Below are positions 1 through 10,503 of a stretch of 64,000 nt of DNA, in pieces. The translations under genes and the position numbers were made by a program. The notes under the pieces are model-generated. The model did no database searches. It worked only from the letters and a program-made list of their open reading frames with translations, and was not told where the DNA came from. The DNA is taken from NCBI GenBank assembly GCA_033764775.1, contig JANRIQ010000020.1, positions 1-64,000 on the forward strand, read 5' to 3'. The DNA comes from JAWXCE01 sp033764775 (GTDB lineage: Bacteria; Pseudomonadota; Alphaproteobacteria; Rhizobiales; Rhodomicrobiaceae). Each line of letters begins with the position of its first letter. Position 1 is the stretch's first letter.

Positions 1-1158
<1,158 letters not shown>

Positions 1159-1313
1159 GAAATAGCTCCTCCCGGCGTTGCGGCGCCGCCTCATGCGAGC
1201 GCGTGCGCCCAACCCGCAAGCTTGGACTGCTTTATATTTAACTTGCCGCAGCGCTTGATAAAGTGCGCTTGTAAAAAACTTAAAGCCGGCTAGCGCGCGA
1301 CTGGGAGACCACT

Positions 1314-2087
1314 TTGGCCCGCATTGTTTCCATCTACTGCTATCCCGTGAAGGGCATGACGCCGCAGAAGCTGGAGAGCGCCAACCTGACGCCAGGACAG
1401 ACGATCCCGTACGACCGGGCCTATGCCGTCGAGAACGGTCCGGGGCGCTTCAACCCGGACGAGCCGAAATATCTGCCGAAAATCAACTTCCTTATGCTGA
1501 TGCGGCACGAACGGCTGGCGGCGCTCAAGAGCGAGTTCGACGAGGCGAGCGAAACGCTCACCATTTTCCGCGACGGTCGGCAGGTGGCGCGCGGTCAGCT
1601 GTCGAGCAAGCTCGGCCGCCAAATGATCGAGCAGTTTCTGGCCAGCTACATGCAGGCCGAACTGAAAGGCCCGCCGCGCATCGTACAGGCGCCGGGCCAT
1701 AGCTTCTCGGACGTGTCAGCCAAGTGCCTGCATTTCGTCAACCTCGCCACGGTGCGGGAGTTGGAGCGCGTGGTCGGCAAAACGCTCGACCCGCTGCGCT
1801 TCCGGGCCAATGTGTATTTCGACGGCGCGGAACCGTGGGCTGAGACCAAATGGGTGGGGCGCACGATCGCCGTGGGCGAAGCTCGGCTAAAGGCGTTCGC
1901 CGAGACGGAGCGCTGTGACGCCACCAATGTGAACCCGGCGACGGCCGCGCGCGACGCGTCGATCCCGCCGACGCTGATCCGTACTTTCGGGCATTCGCAT
2001 CTGGGGATTTACGCGACGGTGAAAAGCGGGGGCGTTATACGCCCGGGTGACCAGGTGGACGCAAGCGTTGAAAACGCCGGCGCGTGA
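1314..2087 (+). CDS. MOSC domain-containing protein
   Basis: This 257-residue protein has the N-terminal MOSC beta-barrel layout (it opens with VSIYCYPVKGM) followed by a MOSC domain with the conserved Cys in ERCDATNVNP. MOSC proteins bind sulfur or molybdenum cofactor; YcbX/mARC-type relatives reduce N-hydroxylated compounds, but the substrate cannot be read from sequence. I chose the TTG at 1314 because GGGAG lies about 7 bp upstream and the residues right after it match the family N-terminus. It is divergent from clpB across a 155-bp gap and converges on the DUF4167 gene. Confidence 0.85.
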   Translation: MARIVSIYCYPVKGMTPQKLESANLTPGQTIPYDRAYAVENGPGRFNPDEPKYLPKINFLMLMRHERLAALKSEFDEASETLTIFRDGRQVARGQLSSKLGRQMIEQFLASYMQAELKGPPRIVQAPGHSFSDVSAKCLHFVNLATVRELERVVGKTLDPLRFRANVYFDGAEPWAETKWVGRTIAVGEARLKAFAETERCDATNVNPATAARDASIPPTLIRTFGHSHLGIYATVKSGGVIRPGDQVDASVENAGA

Positions 2088-2135
2088 TCGACGCGCGCTG
2101 CGGCGCGCCCGGGGATGCGGCGAGGCCCGGCGTTG

Positions 2136-2825
2136 TCAGTCGGCCGCGTCGTCCAGCCCTTCTGCGCCGCCTTCGGCATGGCCGTTCGCTTTCTCGGGCA
2201 TGCGGCCTTCGGGACCTCCGGCCGGGCGGCGGCGGCGTCGGGCGCGGGGCGCGGCGTCGCGGTCATCGCGCTCGGGACGGTCAGGGCGCTCCTGGCGATC
2301 GGCGCGCTTGACCGGATTGTCGGCGAACGGGGTCGGCTGGGTGAGAAACCCGGGCAGCGCGTCTTCCGACGTATCGAAACCGTTGCCATTGGGCGGGGAC
2401 GCCGGGCGCTCGTCGTAAACCCGCTGGCCGCCGTTGCCGTTGACGTGGAGCGGTTGCTCGGCGGTGGACGGGTATGGCTGTTGCGCGGGTCCGTTCTGAT
2501 TGTGATGCTGGGGTTGCTGAGGCTGGGCCGCCTGCGCCGCCATGATGATGCGGTTGTAATGCTCGGCGTGCTGTAGATAGTTCTCCGCTATGATGAAGTC
2601 GCCCGCGGAGGCCGCATCGCGCGCCAGATGCATATATTTTTCAGCGATGTGCTGCGCCGTGCCGCGGATCTTCACATCGGGGCCGCTCGATTCGTAACTT
2701 TTCGAGAGCTGATGTTGAGGCTTGCGGCCGTGATTGTGATTGTGGCCGCCATGGCCTTGGTTTGGGTTCTGATTTTGGTTGTGGTTGCGGCCCCGGCCGC
2801 GCCGATTTTGTTGTCCTTGCCTCAT
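2136..2825 (-). CDS. DUF4167 domain-containing protein (predicted RNA-binding)
   Basis: This 229-residue protein starts with the family's basic, Arg/Asn/Gln-rich segment (MRQGQQNRRGRGRN), followed by a His/Asn-rich stretch, the conserved block around IRGTAQHIAEKYMHLARDAASAGD, and a long disordered Pro/Arg-rich tail. DUF4167 is found almost only in Alphaproteobacteria, commonly next to prmC/prfA as here. Its function is not established; the RG-rich N-terminus suggests nucleic-acid binding. I chose the ATG at 2825 because family members begin there and a GGGA lies just upstream. In-frame ATGs at 2855 and 2966 would add atypical residues. Confidence 0.85.
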   Translation of the reverse strand: MRQGQQNRRGRGRNHNQNQNPNQGHGGHNHNHGRKPQHQLSKSYESSGPDVKIRGTAQHIAEKYMHLARDAASAGDFIIAENYLQHAEHYNRIIMAAQAAQPQQPQHHNQNGPAQQPYPSTAEQPLHVNGNGGQRVYDERPASPPNGNGFDTSEDALPGFLTQPTPFADNPVKRADRQERPDRPERDDRDAAPRARRRRRPAGGPEGRMPEKANGHAEGGAEGLDDAAD

Positions 2826-3195
2826 CAGGTCCCGTTCGTTTCCGATAAACTTCATGAAATAGCCCACTTTTGACGTTGCGCCCGGCGCGGTTTCATCGCC
2901 AACGCCACGCCTTGTCGCACCAACCGCTAGACGCTCAGACGGAAACGCGTCGCAGTAAACCGACATGACGCGCGCGGCGTCACTCAGCGTTGCGCTATCC
3001 CCGGCTCGCCTTACCCAATTCGGATCAAAACGTCTTCAAGCTCTCGCGTCAAACTTTGCTGACTTTTTAGAGCCGCCGCGCTGGCGCCGACTGATGTGGG
3101 CGCGGCTGCAGCGTCGATCTGTTATCAGACCTTGGTTGACGAAACCCTAGCCCGATACCTTCAAATTTCCAAACTCTTTTTTCCTGTCTCGCGCA
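2826..3195. other. 370-bp intergenic stretch, nothing recognised
   Basis: This lies between the DUF4167 start and the prmC stop. The only open frame (2965-3150, plus strand) has no Shine-Dalgarno, no family resemblance and no coding-like composition. The stretch should hold the promoter of the DUF4167 gene, but I see no convincing -35/-10 pair. Confidence 0.4.
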
Positions 3196-4101
3196 TCAAG
3201 ACGCAGCCGTTGATTTTCCAGCCACAACCCGCTCCACTCCGTTCAAATCGCGCGTGACGGCGATCTCCGCAAAGCCATGATTCGCCATGATTTCAGCCAC
3301 AGCGCGCGCCTGACCGGAGCCGACCTCGAACAACGCCCATCCGCCCGTTTTCAGCCGCCCGGCGAGCGCGGGGACGATCGCTGCGTAAGCCTCCAGTCCG
3401 TCCGCGCCGCCGTCGAGCGCCAGATGCGGATCGTGGGCCGCAACCTCAGGCTCCAGACGCGCAATCTCGGCGGTCTCGACGTAAGGCGGATTGCTCACAA
3501 CGAGATCGAACACGCCATCCACGCCGCCCAACCAGTGCGACAGGACGAAACTCGCCCGTCCCGCCAGCCCGAGCGCCTCCGCGTTTCCGCGCGCCGTAGC
3601 TAAAGCGTCCGCGCTCGCGTCGCAGCCGACCCCGACCGCGTTCGGCGCCTCATGAAGCAAAGCCAATAGCAAGCAGCCCGTCCCAGTGCCCACGTCGAGG
3701 ATATTCACGCACGCTTGGCGCCCGGCCGTTGCATCCACAATGTTGAGCGCCGCCCGCACCACCGCTTCGCTGTCTGCGCGGGGATCGAGCGTCGCGGCGG
3801 CCAGCTTGAAGGGCAGCCCCCAGAACTCTCTTACGCCCGTGATCCGCGACACCGGCTCCCGCGCCATCCGCCGCATGGCGGCCTGCTGCAAGGCGTCCGC
3901 CTCGCGCGTCTCAAGCGTTCGCGCCGCATCCAGAAAGAGCCGCTCACGGCTGACCCCAAGCACATGGGTCGCGATGAGGCGCGCATCAAGTGCGGGCGTG
4001 GGCAGTCCGGCTGCGGCGAAGCGTTTGGTCAGCCCCCGCACGGCCTCGTTCACCGTCGCGCCCGGCGGAATAAACCCGGCCTCAGCCAAAGCCCGCCTCA
4101 T
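3196..4101 (-). CDS. prmC: Release factor glutamine methyltransferase PrmC
   Basis: PrmC N5-methylates the Gln of the GGQ motif in class-1 release factors. The 301-residue protein shows the N-terminal helical domain, a SAM-binding DVGTGTG at about 136-142, and the catalytic NPPY motif at about 204-207 that holds the substrate glutamine. Its start overlaps the end of prfA by 20 bp, so enzyme and substrate are cotranscribed and probably translationally coupled. Length is normal for the family. Confidence 0.96.
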   Translation of the reverse strand: MRRALAEAGFIPPGATVNEAVRGLTKRFAAAGLPTPALDARLIATHVLGVSRERLFLDAARTLETREADALQQAAMRRMAREPVSRITGVREFWGLPFKLAAATLDPRADSEAVVRAALNIVDATAGRQACVNILDVGTGTGCLLLALLHEAPNAVGVGCDASADALATARGNAEALGLAGRASFVLSHWLGGVDGVFDLVVSNPPYVETAEIARLEPEVAAHDPHLALDGGADGLEAYAAIVPALAGRLKTGGWALFEVGSGQARAVAEIMANHGFAEIAVTRDLNGVERVVAGKSTAAS

Positions 4102-5170
4102 CCATGATGGCGAGCTGCGAGGCCTGATAATCGGTGATGAGCGGGTCGATCACGTCGTCGAGGGCCGCGCCCTCCATCACCTGCGGCAGGTTGTAGAGCG
4201 TCAGGTTGATGCGGTGATCGGTGATGCGCCCTTGCGGATAGTTGTAGGTGCGGATGCGCGCCGAGCGGTCGCCTGAGCCGACCTGATCCTTGCGGTCCGC
4301 AGCCCGGGCGCTGTCGATGCGCTGGCGCTCCATGTCGTAAAGCCGCGCCCGCAGCACCTGCATGGCACGCGCCCGGTTCTGGTGCTGCGATTTCTCGCTG
4401 GAGGTGACGACGATGCCTGTGGGCAGATGCGTGATGCGCACCGCTGAATCGGTGGTGTTCACGTGCTGGCCGCCGGCGCCGGACGCGCGCATGGTGTCGA
4501 TGCGGATGTCTTCCGGGCGAATTGCGATATCGACCTCCTCCGCCTCGGGGAGCACGGCGACGGTCGCGGCGGACGTGTGGATCCGGCCCTGGCTCTCGGT
4601 CGCGGGCACGCGCTGCACCCGGTGCACGCCGGATTCGAACTTCAGTTTGGCGAACACGCCCTTGCCCGTGACGTTGGCGACGACCTCGCGGTAGCCGCCG
4701 TTGTCGGACTCGCTCTCGGAGAGGATTTGCACCCGCCAACCCTTTGACTCCGAATAGCGCTGATACATGCGGAACAAATCCGCCGCGAACAGCGCCGCCT
4801 CTTCGCCGCCGGTGCCTGCGCGCACCTCCAGGATCGCGCTTTTCTCATCGGCCAAATCGCGGGGCAGCAGCGCCAGGCGGATCTCCCGGTGCAAAGCCTC
4901 CAGGCGCTCCTCGGCTTCCTGCAACTCGGCGCGGGCGAGCTCCGCCATCTCCCTCCCCGAGCCGGGATCGGCGATAAGCTCGCGCAGGTCGGCGCATTCG
5001 CGCTCGGCGTCGCGCAAGCGGCGGATGACGGCTGCGACCGGGTTAAGCTCGGCGAACTCCTTGGACAGCTTGACGAACGTCTCCTGATCCACGTTCGACG
5101 AAAGCGCCGCCTGCACCGCCTCCCAGCGATCGAACAGCCTGTTGAGTTTGTCTTGCGGCGCTTTCGACAT
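4082..5170 (-). CDS. prfA: Peptide chain release factor 1
   Basis: RF1 ends translation at UAA and UAG. The 362-residue protein carries the peptidyl-hydrolysis GGQ motif at 233-235 (GAGGQHVN) and a PAT tripeptide at 189-191 in the stop-codon recognition loop, as expected of RF1 rather than RF2 (SPF). It lies 18 bp after ptsP and overlaps prmC, forming ptsP-prfA-prmC. Confidence 0.97.
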   Translation of the reverse strand: MSKAPQDKLNRLFDRWEAVQAALSSNVDQETFVKLSKEFAELNPVAAVIRRLRDAERECADLRELIADPGSGREMAELARAELQEAEERLEALHREIRLALLPRDLADEKSAILEVRAGTGGEEAALFAADLFRMYQRYSESKGWRVQILSESESDNGGYREVVANVTGKGVFAKLKFESGVHRVQRVPATESQGRIHTSAATVAVLPEAEEVDIAIRPEDIRIDTMRASGAGGQHVNTTDSAVRITHLPTGIVVTSSEKSQHQNRARAMQVLRARLYDMERQRIDSARAADRKDQVGSGDRSARIRTYNYPQGRITDHRINLTLYNLPQVMEGAALDDVIDPLITDYQASQLAIMDEAGFG

Positions 5171-5188
5171 GGATGCGGGCTCGAAGCG

Positions 5189-7513
5189 TTAGTGGACGCT
5201 GACGGAGGGTTCGCCCTCCCGCGGGGCGGGCGCCTCGGCGATGACGGCGTCCTTGCGCGGAATGTTCACATCATTCGCGGCGCAATACTCGTTCAATTTC
5301 CGTCGCAGCTCCGGCTCGCCCGCATCGACCATGGTCTTGAGCGCGGCGGCGAGATGCCTCGCGTTGAGCGAGAGCAGCATGGCTTTCACCGGGCCGAGCG
5401 ACGCGGGCGCCATGGAGAGGGAGCGGAAGCCGAGCCCGACGAGCGCCATCGCCTCCAGCGGCTTGCCGGCCATCTCGCCGCAGACGGTCGCGGGTTTGCC
5501 GTGCGCGTCCGCTTGATCGACGATCGTTTTGAGCATGCGCATGGAGGCCGGGCTGAGCGCGTCGAAACGGGCCGAGACGCGCGGATTCTCCCGGTCGGCG
5601 GCGTAGAAAAACTGCAGCAGGTCGTTGCTGCCGATTGAGATGAAGTCCACGAGCGGCAGCAGTTCCGGCAACTGCCACACCACGGAGGGAACCTCAATCA
5701 TGGCGCCGAACTGCACGCGCTCCGGCGCAGGCTCGCCGATCTTGCTTAGCCGCTCCATCTCCCGCTCGATCAGCGCCTTCGCCTGCCGGCACTCCGCGAC
5801 GTCGGTGATGAACGGCGCCATGACCCGCAGCGTGCGCCCGCGCGCGGCCTTGAGCATGGCGCGAATCTGGGTGCGGAACAGGCCCGGCCGATCAAGCGAC
5901 ATGCGGATGGCGCGCCAGCCCAGCGCCGGGTTCTCTTCATGCTGGTGGTTGAGATAAGGCAGGATCTTGTCGCCGCCCACGTCCAGCGCCCGGAACGTGA
6001 CCGGCCGATCCTCGGCGGCGTCGAGCACCGCGCCATAGGCCTGAGCCTGCTGGGCGATGGTCGGATAGGTGGAGGCGATCATGAACTGCAGCTCGGTGCG
6101 GTACAAGCCGATGCCGTCGGCGCCGCTGTCGCGGAACTGCTGCAGGTCCATGGTCAGACCCGCGTTCATCAGAAGCGAGACGCGCACTTTGTCTTGGGTT
6201 ACGGCGGGCACGTCGCGGAGCCGTTCATACTGCGCCTGACGCTTCGACCGGGCGCGCACCTTATCTGCGAACGCCTTGATCACCTCCAGCGACGGGCGGA
6301 TGTGGAGCTTGCCCGCCTCCGCGTCCAGCACAACCGGGTTGTTCGGCTCCACCATGTCGAACAGGCCGTGCGTTTGGCCGATGGCGGCGACCCCAAGCGC
6401 CCGCGCCACGATGGCCACGTGGCTTGAATGGCCGCAATCCTCGATGATGACGCCCCGCAGACGCTCGCGGTCGTAATCCAGAAGCTCAGCGGCGCCCATG
6501 TGGCGCGCGACGACGATGGCGTCCTTGGGCAATTCGCCCGAGGCGGCCGTGCCGGACCGGCCGGCGAGAATGCGCTGCATGCGGTTAGCGAGATCGTCCA
6601 GATCATGCAGAAAGCGGTCGCTGCTGGGGCCGCCGCCCGCGATCTTCACCCGCATGTCCACATGCACCCGCTCGACCGCCGCCTCGGCGGTGAGGCCTGC
6701 AGCGATCGACTCCTTCAGTCGTTTGGCCCAACCCTGGTCGTTGGCGAACATGCGGTAGGCTTCGAGAATGTCGCGGTGCGCGCCCGCCCGGCTCAGTTCG
6801 GCGTGGGTCAGCAGGCCGTCGAGCGATTGCTTCAGCTCCCCCAGCGCCTCTTCGAGCCGGGCCGTCTCGCGCGCGGGGTCGTCCGAGACAAGCCGTGTGA
6901 TGGCGATGCGCGGCTCGTGGAAGACCACATGGCCGAGCGCGATGCCGTCCGACAGCGTGGCCCCCTCGACGGTCTGCGACAGGGCGCGCTTCGGATCGGG
7001 GCCAAGCGCGCCGTTCAGCATGGCGCCGGAGGCCAGCACCTCGGCCAGCACCATCGCCGTCGTCTGCAAGGCTTCGACCTCGTCCTGCTCGTATTCGCGT
7101 TCGATGGCGTTCTGCACGGTGAGCACGCCAAGCGCCCGACCGCCCCGCAGAATGGGCACTCCAAGAAACGAGCGGTAGCTTTCCTCGCCCGTCTCCGGCT
7201 TGTAGGAGAACGCCGGATGGGACTGGGCGTGGCGCAGGCTGATGGGCTGGCCGCGCTCTGCGATGAGTCCGACAAGACCCTCCGAGCGGGCGAGGCGGGT
7301 TTTGTGCACCGCCTCCTGCCGCAAGCCCTCGGTGGCGAACAACTCCAACGATCCGTCGCCATGGCAAACATAGATGGAGCTGACCTCGGCCACCATATTG
7401 GCGGCGATAAGCTTGACGATGCGGTTGAGCCGCGCCTGAGAATCGTCCGGCCGCGCCATCACTTCACGAAGCTGGCGTATCAAAACTCTCGGCGCGCTCG
7501 TTCTCCAGGGCAT
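5189..7513 (-). CDS. ptsP: Phosphoenolpyruvate--protein phosphotransferase PtsP (EI-Ntr)
   Basis: PtsP is the first enzyme of the nitrogen-related phosphotransferase system, passing phosphate from PEP to NPr. The protein (about 774 residues) has an N-terminal GAF domain (about 20-160), a PEP-utiliser N domain, the swivelling phosphohistidine domain with the active His in DCGHSSHVAIVAR, and the C-terminal PEP-binding barrel with the Cys-containing ATVCGEMAGKP near the end. I prefer the ATG at 7513 (AGGAG upstream) to a TTG seven codons earlier. It sits between lysC and prfA on the same strand, a usual order in related bacteria. The GAF domain is thought to sense nitrogen status. Confidence 0.94.
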   Translation of the reverse strand: MPWRTSAPRVLIRQLREVMARPDDSQARLNRIVKLIAANMVAEVSSIYVCHGDGSLELFATEGLRQEAVHKTRLARSEGLVGLIAERGQPISLRHAQSHPAFSYKPETGEESYRSFLGVPILRGGRALGVLTVQNAIEREYEQDEVEALQTTAMVLAEVLASGAMLNGALGPDPKRALSQTVEGATLSDGIALGHVVFHEPRIAITRLVSDDPARETARLEEALGELKQSLDGLLTHAELSRAGAHRDILEAYRMFANDQGWAKRLKESIAAGLTAEAAVERVHVDMRVKIAGGGPSSDRFLHDLDDLANRMQRILAGRSGTAASGELPKDAIVVARHMGAAELLDYDRERLRGVIIEDCGHSSHVAIVARALGVAAIGQTHGLFDMVEPNNPVVLDAEAGKLHIRPSLEVIKAFADKVRARSKRQAQYERLRDVPAVTQDKVRVSLLMNAGLTMDLQQFRDSGADGIGLYRTELQFMIASTYPTIAQQAQAYGAVLDAAEDRPVTFRALDVGGDKILPYLNHQHEENPALGWRAIRMSLDRPGLFRTQIRAMLKAARGRTLRVMAPFITDVAECRQAKALIEREMERLSKIGEPAPERVQFGAMIEVPSVVWQLPELLPLVDFISIGSNDLLQFFYAADRENPRVSARFDALSPASMRMLKTIVDQADAHGKPATVCGEMAGKPLEAMALVGLGFRSLSMAPASLGPVKAMLLSLNARHLAAALKTMVDAGEPELRRKLNEYCAANDVNIPRKDAVIAEAPAPREGEPSVSVH

Positions 7514-7591
7514 GCGCCTAGCGCTCCTCAGCAAGACCGGTGGCTTTTTCGTGCGAGTTTAGAACAAAACTTATCCAGAGGCGGCAAAAAA

Positions 7592-8851
7592 TTAACGCGC
7601 GTCCAGGCCGTAGAGCGTATGCAGCGTCCTCACCGCCAACTCGGCGTAGGCTGCGTCGATCAAGACGCTGATCTTGATCTCCGACGTTGAGATCGCCTGT
7701 ATGTTGACGCCCTTCTCTGCGAGCGCCTTGAACATTTGCGCGGCCACTCCAGCATGGGACCGCATGCCCACGCCGATGACGGACACTTTCACGATGTCCG
7801 TCGAACCGCGAAGGTCGAAATAGCCGATGTCTTCCTTCGCCGCGCCGATCACCTCGATCGCACGGGACAAATCGCCCGCCGGGACAGTGAACGTCATGTC
7901 GGTGTGGCGACCGTCATCCGATACATTCTGGACAATCATGTCAACATTGATGTTGGCCTCCGCCAGTGGGCCAAAAATTCGCGCGGCCACACCAGGTTTG
8001 TCCGCCACGCGCATCAGCGTCACCTTCGCCTCGTCCTTTGCGTATGCGATGCCGCTCACCACACGTTGTTCCACGATCTCGTCCTCGTCACACACCAATG
8101 TGCCCGTTTGGGCCAAATTCCCCGCCCGAGCCGGCTCGCACGCATCAGGGGCGTCGAAGCTTGAGCGAACCTGCACCCGCACATTGTGGGTCTTGGCCAG
8201 CTCCACCGAGCGAGTCTGCAGAACCTTGGCGCCGAGCGAGGCCATCTCCAGCATCTCCTCATAAGAAATGCGGTCCAGCCGTTGCGCCTTAGAGACAATG
8301 CGCGGATCAGTTGTGTACACGCCGTCGACATCGGTGTAAATATCGCATCGGTCTGCGTTCAACGCCGCAGCCACGGCGACCGCGCTTGTGTCCGAACCTC
8401 CCCGCCCGAGCGTGGTGATGCGCTTGTCGGGTCCAATCCCCTGAAACCCCGCAATGACAGCCACCTCGCCGCGCGCGAGCCGCTGCTTCAACTCGTCGGA
8501 GGCCACGCCCAGAATGCGGGCGGCGCCGTGGGCCTTGTCGGTCTCGATGGGGATTTGCCAGCCAAGCCACGAGCGAGCTTGCACGCCGATGGACTGCAGG
8601 GTGATCGCCAGGAGGCCCGCCGTCACCTGCTCGCCCGAGGCGACGACGACGTCATATTCCCGGGCGTCGTGCATGGCGGAGGCTTCCCGCGTCCAGGCGA
8701 CAAGCTGGTTCGTGGCGCCGGCCATGGCAGAGACGACGACCGCGCAAGCGTTACCGGCGTCCACCTCGCGCTTCACGTGTCGCGCCACGTTGCGGATTCG
8801 CGCGATGTCGCCGACGGACGTGCCGCCGAATTTCATGACCAGAAGAACCAT
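7592..8851 (-). CDS. lysC: Aspartate kinase
   Basis: Aspartokinase phosphorylates aspartate, the first step towards lysine, threonine, methionine and diaminopimelate. The 419-residue protein begins MVLLVMKFGGTSVGD with the kinase motif KFGGTSVG at about 7-14, carries the amino-acid kinase core to about residue 250, and ends in two ACT domains, the regulatory part of monofunctional feedback-inhibited enzymes. The next gene downstream is ptsP, 78 bp away. Confidence 0.96.
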   Translation of the reverse strand: MVLLVMKFGGTSVGDIARIRNVARHVKREVDAGNACAVVVSAMAGATNQLVAWTREASAMHDAREYDVVVASGEQVTAGLLAITLQSIGVQARSWLGWQIPIETDKAHGAARILGVASDELKQRLARGEVAVIAGFQGIGPDKRITTLGRGGSDTSAVAVAAALNADRCDIYTDVDGVYTTDPRIVSKAQRLDRISYEEMLEMASLGAKVLQTRSVELAKTHNVRVQVRSSFDAPDACEPARAGNLAQTGTLVCDEDEIVEQRVVSGIAYAKDEAKVTLMRVADKPGVAARIFGPLAEANINVDMIVQNVSDDGRHTDMTFTVPAGDLSRAIEVIGAAKEDIGYFDLRGSTDIVKVSVIGVGMRSHAGVAAQMFKALAEKGVNIQAISTSEIKISVLIDAAYAELAVRTLHTLYGLDAR

Positions 8852-9179
8852 CGCTTTGTCGCGTCTTCCCCCGTGGCGGCGAGAAGCGTCGCCGACATTT
8901 TTAGACTTTTGCGAAACGAATGAGCGCCGCCGCCAGCGCCCGCGTTATAATCGCGCGCGGGCGCTCGCGCAACAGCCGCGTCCTCAACGCCCCTCGCCGA
9001 TTGAAACGCAGGTTTGGCGCACAGGTCCATCCGCTCCGCCCGCCTGGGCATAGCTTTTGGCTATGGAGCGATAGGCAAACGATCATTCTCGGCGGGGCGG
9101 GCAACAGCTAATGCTGACAAGGCCTCATTGCCGCGAGGCGCTGGGGCTTTCTGTTTTTTCCAACTATCAGGAGAGTCCC
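8852..9179. other. 328-bp intergenic stretch upstream of lysC, two small hairpins
   Basis: This divergent region should hold promoters for lysC (minus) and the small secreted gene (plus). An imperfect GC inverted repeat lies at about 8937-8965 around TTATAAT, and a perfect 6-bp stem (CATAGC/GCTATG) at about 9049-9065. Neither is followed by a T-run, so I do not call them terminators. The small open frames here look spurious. Confidence 0.35.
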
Positions 9180-9419
9180 ATGAAAACGATTTTCGGCGCC
9201 GCGATTGCGCTGTTCGCCTTCACCGCAACCGCCTCCGCCATGGATTGCGCCAAAGAGTTCCGCGTCCGCCTCGACAAGATGATGGCGAAAGCCGGCGTCC
9301 CGAGCAGCGACGCGGTCGAGACCACCCGCTACATGCTGCAAGGCTACGACGCCTGCATGAAGGGCGACATGAAAACCGCCATGGAGTACTTCGAGCGCGC
9401 CGGCCGCACCGGCGGTTGA
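9180..9419 (+). CDS. Small secreted protein, unknown function
   Basis: This 79-residue product has a Sec signal peptide (MKTIFGAAIALFAFTATASA, likely cut after ASA) and a short acidic/basic mature part with two Cys (MDCAKEF and YDACMKG) that could form a disulfide. The start at 9180 has an AGGAGAG Shine-Dalgarno 7 bp upstream. I do not recognise the family; the mature part looks helical, with a TPR-like final stretch. Confidence 0.65.
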   Translation: MKTIFGAAIALFAFTATASAMDCAKEFRVRLDKMMAKAGVPSSDAVETTRYMLQGYDACMKGDMKTAMEYFERAGRTGG

Positions 9420-9512
9420 TCGACCGACACAGCGCCGTTTTTGATGGGGGTGGCGACGCTTCCATCAGAAACGGAGAACGCGCAACCCACGCGCCCATCT
9501 CACCCCCCGTCG

Positions 9513-10412
9513 TCACGCAGCATCGCCATCCTGATTGGGCTGCGCCCGCATCGCCTCCGCCGCCAGCGCGCCAAGAGCCGGGGAATGCGGCCGGCCTTTG
9601 ACGGTGGCGAGCACCACTTCGCGCCATATCTCAGGCATCACCAGCGCCCGCGCGGCGACGCCCGGATGCGTCACGCTCGACCGCGGCATGAACGCAAAGC
9701 CGAGCCCAGCCGCCGCCATGGCCTGGATCCAGTCGTCGTGCTCGCTTTCGTAAACAACCGGACACTCCACGTTTTGCATCACGAACGCGCGATCCGCTTC
9801 AGCGTCCATCTCGCAGTTGATGCGCGACAGGTAGCGCGCCCCTTGCAGATCGGCGACTTTGATCTCATCGAGCGCCGCCAGCGGGCTTGAGACGCTCACC
9901 ACGATCATGAACTGCTCGCGAAACAATGGGAGGTGATGCACCCGGTCGGCCGCCGCGAGATCGCGAGTGGGGGCGTAGATGGCGGCTTCGATCTGGCCGT
10001 TCAGCAGGCGCTCGTGCAGCCCCGCCGCTGTATCGTTCACGACCTGCAGGATGACGCCGGGATGGCCCACATGCACGGCGCGGACAAGGTCGAACAATTC
10101 GGCCGGGGCGATCGTGCACATCAGGCCCACCCGCAACGGCGTTTTTTGCAGACGCGTGTAATCCTGAGCCTGGCGCTTCGCGTTCTCCGCCTGCATGTAA
10201 AACTGATCGAGATAGGGCTTCACGATGCGGCCGAGTTCCGAGAGGTGGATGTTGCCCGGCTCGCGGTAAAGCAGCGGGCCGCCGAACTCCTCCTCCAGCA
10301 TGCGCACCGCGCGGCTCAAGGAGGGCTGGCTGACGTTGCATTGCTCGGACGCCCGGGTGAAGTTCCGCGTCTCGCACAGCGCCAGAAAATATCGGACTTG
10401 ATGCATTTCCAT
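9513..10412 (-). CDS. LysR-family transcriptional regulator
   Basis: The 299-residue protein has the LysR winged helix-turn-helix at residues 1-60 (FLALCETRNFTRASEQCNVSQPSLSRAVRMLEEE region) and a periplasmic-binding-like effector domain from about residue 90. It is divergent from ubiG across a 91-bp gap, where a LysR-type site would normally lie, so it may regulate itself or ubiG. The inducer is not predictable. The gene interrupts the common alphaproteobacterial lysC/ubiG adjacency. Confidence 0.93.
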   Translation of the reverse strand: MEMHQVRYFLALCETRNFTRASEQCNVSQPSLSRAVRMLEEEFGGPLLYREPGNIHLSELGRIVKPYLDQFYMQAENAKRQAQDYTRLQKTPLRVGLMCTIAPAELFDLVRAVHVGHPGVILQVVNDTAAGLHERLLNGQIEAAIYAPTRDLAAADRVHHLPLFREQFMIVVSVSSPLAALDEIKVADLQGARYLSRINCEMDAEADRAFVMQNVECPVVYESEHDDWIQAMAAAGLGFAFMPRSSVTHPGVAARALVMPEIWREVVLATVKGRPHSPALGALAAEAMRAQPNQDGDAA

Positions 10413-10503
10413 GGGGACGCCTCAAAAGTCGTGTGGTCTATGTCAGTCAATTCGCGCAGCAAACTCAAGACCTTTCCCGCGCCAAGATAAACGGAACCCT
10501 CCG

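Noticed and set aside
2965..3150. 61-residue open frame between the DUF4167 and prmC genes
   Set aside because: No Shine-Dalgarno, no recognisable sequence, biased composition.
8833..9051. Small minus-strand open frame overlapping the lysC start
   Set aside because: Overlaps the lysC N-terminus and promoter region, with no coding-like features.
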